Part shown: piece after piece, positions 7,853 to 11,056 of the stretch
Layout of the letters: every line of letters starts with the position of its first letter
Numbering within the stretch: position 1 is the stretch's first letter
Source: an uncultured Chloroflexota bacterium
GTDB lineage: Bacteria > Chloroflexota > Limnocylindria > Limnocylindrales > CSP1-4
Assembly (NCBI GenBank): GCA_903924005.1
Contig: CAIXZV010000341.1
Coordinates: 1-11,056, forward strand
Direction of reading: 5' to 3'
DNA: 11,056 nt
The notes under the pieces: generated by a model
Databases searched by the model: none
Told to the model about the DNA's origin: nothing
Seen by the model: only the letters and a program-made list of their open reading frames with translations
Made by a program: the position numbers and the translations under genes

Positions 7853-8383
7853 CTAGCGCGCGGTGCCCAGCGCCTCGGCCAGCCGAATCTCCACCATCAG
7901 GTCGCCGGCCAGACGCTCCAGGCCCTGGCGGACCGCGGCCACATCCACAGTCTCCGGAATGAACACGCGCACGTGGGCGTGGAACATGTGGTCGCCCGAG
8001 TGCGCGGCGGCGCGCCGGTCGGTGTCCAGTTCCTCAACGTTGATGCGGTGCCGGGCCAGCAGGGTCGAAATCTCATGCACAAGGCCCGGGCGATCAACGC
8101 CCAACAGCTCAATCTCCATCGCGTGCTGCCGGGTGACCTCAACGGGCGCACTCCGCTCCACGATGACGTGCAGACCGCTGCCTCCAAGACGGCCGAGGGC
8201 CTCCTCGAGCGCCGCCGCATCCTCGTCGGCAACCTCCACGCACAGGACGCCCGCGAACTTGCCCGCGAGATGCGCCATGCGGCTCTCCAGCCAGTTGCCG
8301 CCGTGGGCAGCAACAACGTCAGCCACGGAGTCCACAATGCCGGGATGGTCCGGGCCGATGAGGGTGAGCACAAGGTCGATCAT
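7853..8383 (-). CDS. Tandem-ACT-domain regulator, GcvR-like (glycine cleavage system regulatory protein family)
   Basis: This 176-aa protein consists of two ACT domains (about 1-80 and 88-170), the layout of GcvR, which in E. coli binds GcvA and represses the glycine cleavage operon when glycine is low. Diagnostic pieces are GPDHPG (10-15) followed by GGNWLESR (28-35) and a KFAGVL strand in the first domain, and GVDRPG (95-100) with Asn115 in the second. These loops form the amino-acid-binding site at ACT dimer interfaces. There is no DNA-binding domain, so it would act through a partner protein, and no GcvA-type LysR regulator is in the window. It diverges across 75 bp from the serine biosynthesis genes, which supports a role in serine/glycine balance. 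The ATG at 8383 has no clear ribosome binding site, and a TACGAT -10-like box lies 6 nt upstream. Whether its ligand is glycine or serine is not visible. Confidence 0.85.
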   Translation of the reverse strand: MIDLVLTLIGPDHPGIVDSVADVVAAHGGNWLESRMAHLAGKFAGVLCVEVADEDAAALEEALGRLGGSGLHVIVERSAPVEVTRQHAMEIELLGVDRPGLVHEISTLLARHRINVEELDTDRRAAAHSGDHMFHAHVRVFIPETVDVAAVRQGLERLAGDLMVEIRLAEALGTAR

Positions 8384-8389
8384 GGCCGC

Positions 8390-8395
8390 ATCGTA
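8390..8395 (-). promoter_or_regulatory. Candidate -10 element for the GcvR-like gene
   Basis: On the minus strand TACGAT fits the TANNNT pattern and lies 6 nt before the ATG at 8383. No good -35 was found at the usual distance, so this is a weak call. Confidence 0.3.
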
Positions 8396-8421
8396 GCGCC
8401 TGACCTACGGCACGGACAGGA

Positions 8422-8449
8422 TTGCTCTACGCACACGGCCCCCTATCAT
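8422..8449 (+). promoter_or_regulatory. Candidate promoter of the DUF1015-serA-serC operon, possibly leaderless
   Basis: TTGCTC (8422-8427), 16 bp spacer and TATCAT (8444-8449) form a fair -35/-10 pair. The -10 box ends 9 nt before the ATG at 8459, so transcription would begin within a few bases of the start codon. No Shine-Dalgarno sequence is present in the gap. Confidence 0.5.
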
Positions 8450-8458
8450 CGGCGTGTA

Positions 8459-9664
8459 ATGAGCAGCATTCGACCGTTCCGCGCCCTCCGGCCCGAGCCG
8501 GCCCAGGCGGCCCTCGTGTCGGCCGTCCCGTACGACGTGGTCACTGCGGCTGAGGCCGCGGCACTCGCCGACGGCAACCCTCTGAGCTACCTGCGCGTGT
8601 CGCGTGCAGAGATCGAGCTGCCGCCGGACACGGACCACTACGCGGACATCGTGTATGCCACGGCGGCGGCCAACTTTGCACGGCTTCGCGCCGCGGCTCC
8701 GCTGGTGGTTGAGGAAGTCCCAACGCTGTACTTCTACCGCCTGCGGACGGGCAGCCACACGCAGACAGGTATCGCCGCGACGTTCTCCGTGGACGAGTAC
8801 GAGCGCGGCGTCATCGTCAAGCACGAGAAGACGCGGAAAGACAAGGAAGACGACCGGACGCGCCACATCGTGGAACTCCAGGCCCAGACAGGCCCCGTGT
8901 TCCTGACCTACCCGGCCAATTCGACGGTTGACGAACTGGTCGCGGCCGCGACGACTCGAGCGCCGCTGTTTGATTTCACGGCACCCGACGGCGTGACCCA
9001 CACGGTCTGGACGGCCACCGATGACGAGACCGCCGTGATCACCGCGGCCTTTGCAGGCATCCCGGCGCTCTACATCGCCGATGGCCATCACCGTGCAGCC
9101 AGCGCCATGCGCGCGGGCCAGGCGCTCGGCGAGACCGAGGCGGACTGGTTCCTCGCGGTTGCCTTTCCGCATGACCAGATGCAGATCCTGCCGTACCACC
9201 GCATCGTGAAGGACCTCAACGGCTACACGGCGGCCGAGCTGCTCGACGCCATCCGGGCCAACGGCGTGGACGTCTGCGAGAACCCCGACGCCCCAACGGG
9301 CGTGGGCGAGGTGGCGATGTATCTGGACGGCGTCTGGCGCTGCCTCTGCCTTGCCCCGGCGGCTCCGGACGCAGCCCCTGCCGATCAGCTGGACGTCTCG
9401 CGCCTGTATGACCAGGTGCTGGCGCCGCTTCTCGCGATTGGCGATCTGCGGACCGACAAGCGCATCGACTTCGTTGGCGGCATTCGTGGGCCCCAAGCCC
9501 TGGCAGAGGCCGTGGACACCGGCCGGGCGGCGGTCGCGTTTGCCATGTACCCAACGTCCATCGGGGACCTGATGACCATCGCCGACGCGGGCGGGATCAT
9601 GCCGCCAAAGTCCACCTGGTTTGAGCCGAAGCTCCGCGACGGCCTCCTCGTCCACCTGATCTAG
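8459..9664 (+). CDS. DUF1015 family protein in serine biosynthesis operon
   Basis: This 401-aa protein is full length for the DUF1015 family, whose biochemical role is not firmly settled. Conserved blocks, in order: VPYDVV (23-28), P-x-SYLRV-x-R-x-E (41-51), YFYRL (91-95), the charged segment KHEKTRKDKEDDR (121-133), ADGHHR (207-212), LPYHR (244-248), and the C-terminal MPPKSTWFEPKLRDGLLVH (381-399). There is no signal peptide or membrane segment, so it is cytosolic. The ATG at 8459 is chosen because homology-like sequence begins right there (SSIRPFRALRP). The frame stays open upstream only because it crosses the opposite-strand ACT gene. It is first in a run with serA (24 bp gap) and serC, an arrangement I recall from other bacteria. 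The DGHHR motif recalls that of ParB/SbnI/SerK-fold free serine kinases. I offer this as a hypothesis only. Confidence 0.93.
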   Translation: MSSIRPFRALRPEPAQAALVSAVPYDVVTAAEAAALADGNPLSYLRVSRAEIELPPDTDHYADIVYATAAANFARLRAAAPLVVEEVPTLYFYRLRTGSHTQTGIAATFSVDEYERGVIVKHEKTRKDKEDDRTRHIVELQAQTGPVFLTYPANSTVDELVAAATTRAPLFDFTAPDGVTHTVWTATDDETAVITAAFAGIPALYIADGHHRAASAMRAGQALGETEADWFLAVAFPHDQMQILPYHRIVKDLNGYTAAELLDAIRANGVDVCENPDAPTGVGEVAMYLDGVWRCLCLAPAAPDAAPADQLDVSRLYDQVLAPLLAIGDLRTDKRIDFVGGIRGPQALAEAVDTGRAAVAFAMYPTSIGDLMTIADAGGIMPPKSTWFEPKLRDGLLVHLI

Positions 9665-9678
9665 CGCAGCGGCAAGAC

Positions 9679-9682
9679 GGAG
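9679..9682 (+). promoter_or_regulatory. Ribosome binding site of serA
   Basis: GGAG lies 6 nt before the ATG at 9689, in the 24-bp gap after the DUF1015 stop. Confidence 0.6.
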
Positions 9683-9688
9683 TCAGCC

Positions 9689-10927
9689 ATGAAGGTCCTC
9701 ATCGCCGACCAGTTTGAGCAGTCCGGCCGGGACGGGCTTGCGGCCGCCGGGTGCGACGTGGTGTTTGATCCCAACCTGTCGGGCGACACGCTGGGCGCGG
9801 CGCTGCGCGAGACCGGGGCCGAGGCGCTGATCGTCCGCTCCACCAAGGTCACCGCTGACATGCTCGACGGCGGCCATCTGGCGCTGATTGTCCGCGCCGG
9901 CGCGGGCTACAACACCATCGACGTGGCGGCCGCATCTGCCCGCGGCATCTACGTGTCCAACTGCCCGGGCAAGAACGCGGTGGCTGTGGCAGAGCTGACG
10001 CTGGGCCTGATCCTGGCGCTAGACCGCCGGATCGCGGACAACGTCAGCACCCTGCGCGAAGGCCGCTGGGACAAGAAGACGTTCAGCAAGGGTGCCGGGC
10101 TCAAGGGCCGCACGCTGGGCCTGCTTGGCTTTGGCTCCATCGCCCAGGCGGTTGCCCGTCGCGCGCAGGCGTTCGGCATGGACATCGTGATCTGGACGCG
10201 CAGCTTTGAGGACGGCGCTCCGGTTGACTTCGCCGAATACGGCCTGGACGCGAACGGCCGCGAGTCCAAGGTGACCGCGGTGCGCACGCCGGGTGACGTG
10301 GCGGATGCCGCGGACATCCTGTCGATCCATGTCGCGCTTGGCTCGGGCACGCGCGGTCTTGTGGACGCGGCGCTGATCGCGCGCCTCCGTGACGGGGCAA
10401 TGCTCATCAACACGTCGCGCGCCGAGGTGGTGGATCACGAGGCGCTGGCCGCGGCGGTCCGCGAGCGCGGGCTGCGCGTTGGCCTGGACGTGTATCCGGA
10501 CGAGCCGGCCGTAGCGCAGGGCGAGTACAGCCACGAACTCCTGGGGCTGCCCGGCGTCTACGGCACGCACCACATCGGCGCGTCCACGGAGCAGGCGCAG
10601 GAGGCGATCGCCGCCGAGACCGTGCGCATCGTCCGCGCGTTCAAGGAGACAGGGCGCGTGCCCAACGTGGTCAACCTTGCGCGCCAGTCACCGGCAACGC
10701 ACATGCTGGTGGTGCGCCATCGGGACCGCCCGGGCGTCCTCGCCCACATCTTTGAGCAGCTCCACGATGCGGGCATCAACGTCCAGGAGACCGAGAACAT
10801 CGTCTTCGAGGGCGCCGAGGCCGCCATTGCTCGGATCAACGTGGACCACGCGCCGTCCGCAGAGCTCATCGTCGCCATCAACGAGGGCAACGAGCACGTG
10901 CTCAGCACGCAGCTTGTGGCCCTGTAG
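9689..10927 (+). CDS. serA: D-3-phosphoglycerate dehydrogenase with C-terminal ACT domain
   Basis: It catalyses NAD-dependent oxidation of 3-phosphoglycerate to 3-phosphohydroxypyruvate, the first committed step of serine synthesis, in the cytosol. At 412 aa it is close to the E. coli enzyme and lacks the extra ASB domain of the long (about 530 aa) form. Visible elements: substrate segment VRAGAGYNTID (68-78), the dimer/NAD region NCPGKNAVAVAEL (91-103), Rossmann loop LLGFGSIAQ (145-153), catalytic Arg244 in NTSRAEVVD, Glu272 in VYPDEP and His295 in HHIGAST. The ACT domain spans about 337-412, with HRDRPGVL (344-351) and Asn364. The usual GxGxxG reads GFGSIA here. In the E. coli serine-binding site the residues are His344, Asn346 and Asn364, and here position 346 is Asp, so feedback by serine may be altered. 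It is in an operon between the DUF1015 gene and serC. Confidence 0.97.
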   Translation: MKVLIADQFEQSGRDGLAAAGCDVVFDPNLSGDTLGAALRETGAEALIVRSTKVTADMLDGGHLALIVRAGAGYNTIDVAAASARGIYVSNCPGKNAVAVAELTLGLILALDRRIADNVSTLREGRWDKKTFSKGAGLKGRTLGLLGFGSIAQAVARRAQAFGMDIVIWTRSFEDGAPVDFAEYGLDANGRESKVTAVRTPGDVADAADILSIHVALGSGTRGLVDAALIARLRDGAMLINTSRAEVVDHEALAAAVRERGLRVGLDVYPDEPAVAQGEYSHELLGLPGVYGTHHIGASTEQAQEAIAAETVRIVRAFKETGRVPNVVNLARQSPATHMLVVRHRDRPGVLAHIFEQLHDAGINVQETENIVFEGAEAAIARINVDHAPSAELIVAINEGNEHVLSTQLVAL

Positions 10928-10952
10928 CCCGCCGCCAACGCCGCCAACCCGC

Positions 10953-10957
10953 AGGAG
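10953..10957 (+). promoter_or_regulatory. Ribosome binding site of serC
   Basis: AGGAG lies 7 nt before the GTG at 10965 and supports GTG as the start codon. Confidence 0.7.
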
Positions 10958-10964
10958 ACGCCCC

Positions 10965-11056
10965 GTGACCAACCGCATCTACAACTTCTCCGCTGGCCCC
11001 GCCGTCCTGCCCCTCTCCGTGCTGGAGAAGGCCCAGCGAGACCTCATCGCCCTGCC
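10965..11056 (+). CDS. serC: Phosphoserine aminotransferase, N-terminal fragment (cut by window end)
   Basis: Thirty codons are visible, starting with GTG: TNRIYNFSAGPAVLP followed by LSVLEKAQRDL. This is the hallmark N-terminus of class-V PLP-dependent SerC of the E. coli/Firmicutes type (YNFSAGPA-x-LP). The enzyme converts 3-phosphohydroxypyruvate plus glutamate to phosphoserine, the step after SerA. It starts 37 bp after the serA stop on the same strand, so they form an operon. The classical actinomycete SerC has a different N-terminus, which is a mild hint about taxonomy. The PLP lysine and the rest lie beyond the window. Confidence 0.95.
   Translation, partial: MTNRIYNFSAGPAVLPLSVLEKAQRDLIAL

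Noticed and set aside
7697..8458. In-frame 5' extension of the DUF1015 gene by 254 codons
   Set aside because: It runs antisense through the GcvR-like gene and the repeat region, has Arg-rich non-domain sequence, and the family N-terminus begins exactly at the ATG at 8459.
8405..9655. 416-codon open frame on the minus strand opposite the DUF1015 gene
   Set aside because: It mirrors nearly the full length of a well-conserved gene and shows no domain. It is a shadow frame from GC-biased third positions.

Overview
This is a GC-rich bacterial window with dense coding, no RNA genes, no CRISPR array and no recognisable transposase. The phylum cannot be fixed from the sequence. The SerC start resembles the E. 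coli/Firmicutes type rather than the classical actinomycete type. Secreted RCC1-repeat proteins of this style are familiar from Myxococcota, Chloroflexota and some Actinomycetota, so one of the GC-rich environmental lineages is the best guess.

Left part (1-6360). The window opens inside a UvrA-like ABC ATPase: only the C-terminal nucleotide-binding half is present, and its reading frame runs off the left edge. Facing it 23 bp away is a very large exported protein on the minus strand (1,699 aa from the preferred ATG at 6085). It has a signal peptide, an N-terminal domain with a Cys pair, an ASH-like domain, three Ig-like domains, 14 RCC1 blades, two more Ig-like domains, an FN3-like domain and a C-terminal carbohydrate-binding-like domain. 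The 14 blades are two copies of a seven-blade propeller: blade lengths run 50-50-45-50-50-49-49 and then 50-50-45-50-50-49, with blade-specific sequence quirks repeating at i and i+7. This is the clearest unusual signal in the window.

Middle (6360-7852). A classical short-chain dehydrogenase/reductase (SDR) overlaps by 16 bp a small lipoprotein with a He_PIG-type Ig fold. Next comes a 339-bp gene-free stretch. It holds a 210-bp segment bounded by 25-bp inverted repeats (24/25 matching), a third internal copy of the 15-bp palindromic core (ATCAC-N5-GTGAT), and a short 21-bp-period tandem repeat. This looks like a MITE- or REP-type element, or less likely an operator cluster.

Right part (7853-11056). 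This is a serine/glycine module. A tandem-ACT GcvR-like regulator on the minus strand diverges across 75 bp from a plus-strand run of a DUF1015 protein, SerA (3-phosphoglycerate dehydrogenase with a C-terminal ACT domain) and the start of SerC (phosphoserine aminotransferase, cut by the right edge). SerA and SerC are consecutive steps of serine synthesis. The ACT regulator probably senses a related amino acid, and the DUF1015 protein is the unexplained member. The DUF1015 gene has a -10-like box 9 bp before its ATG and no Shine-Dalgarno, suggesting a leaderless mRNA, while serA and serC have clear ribosome binding sites.
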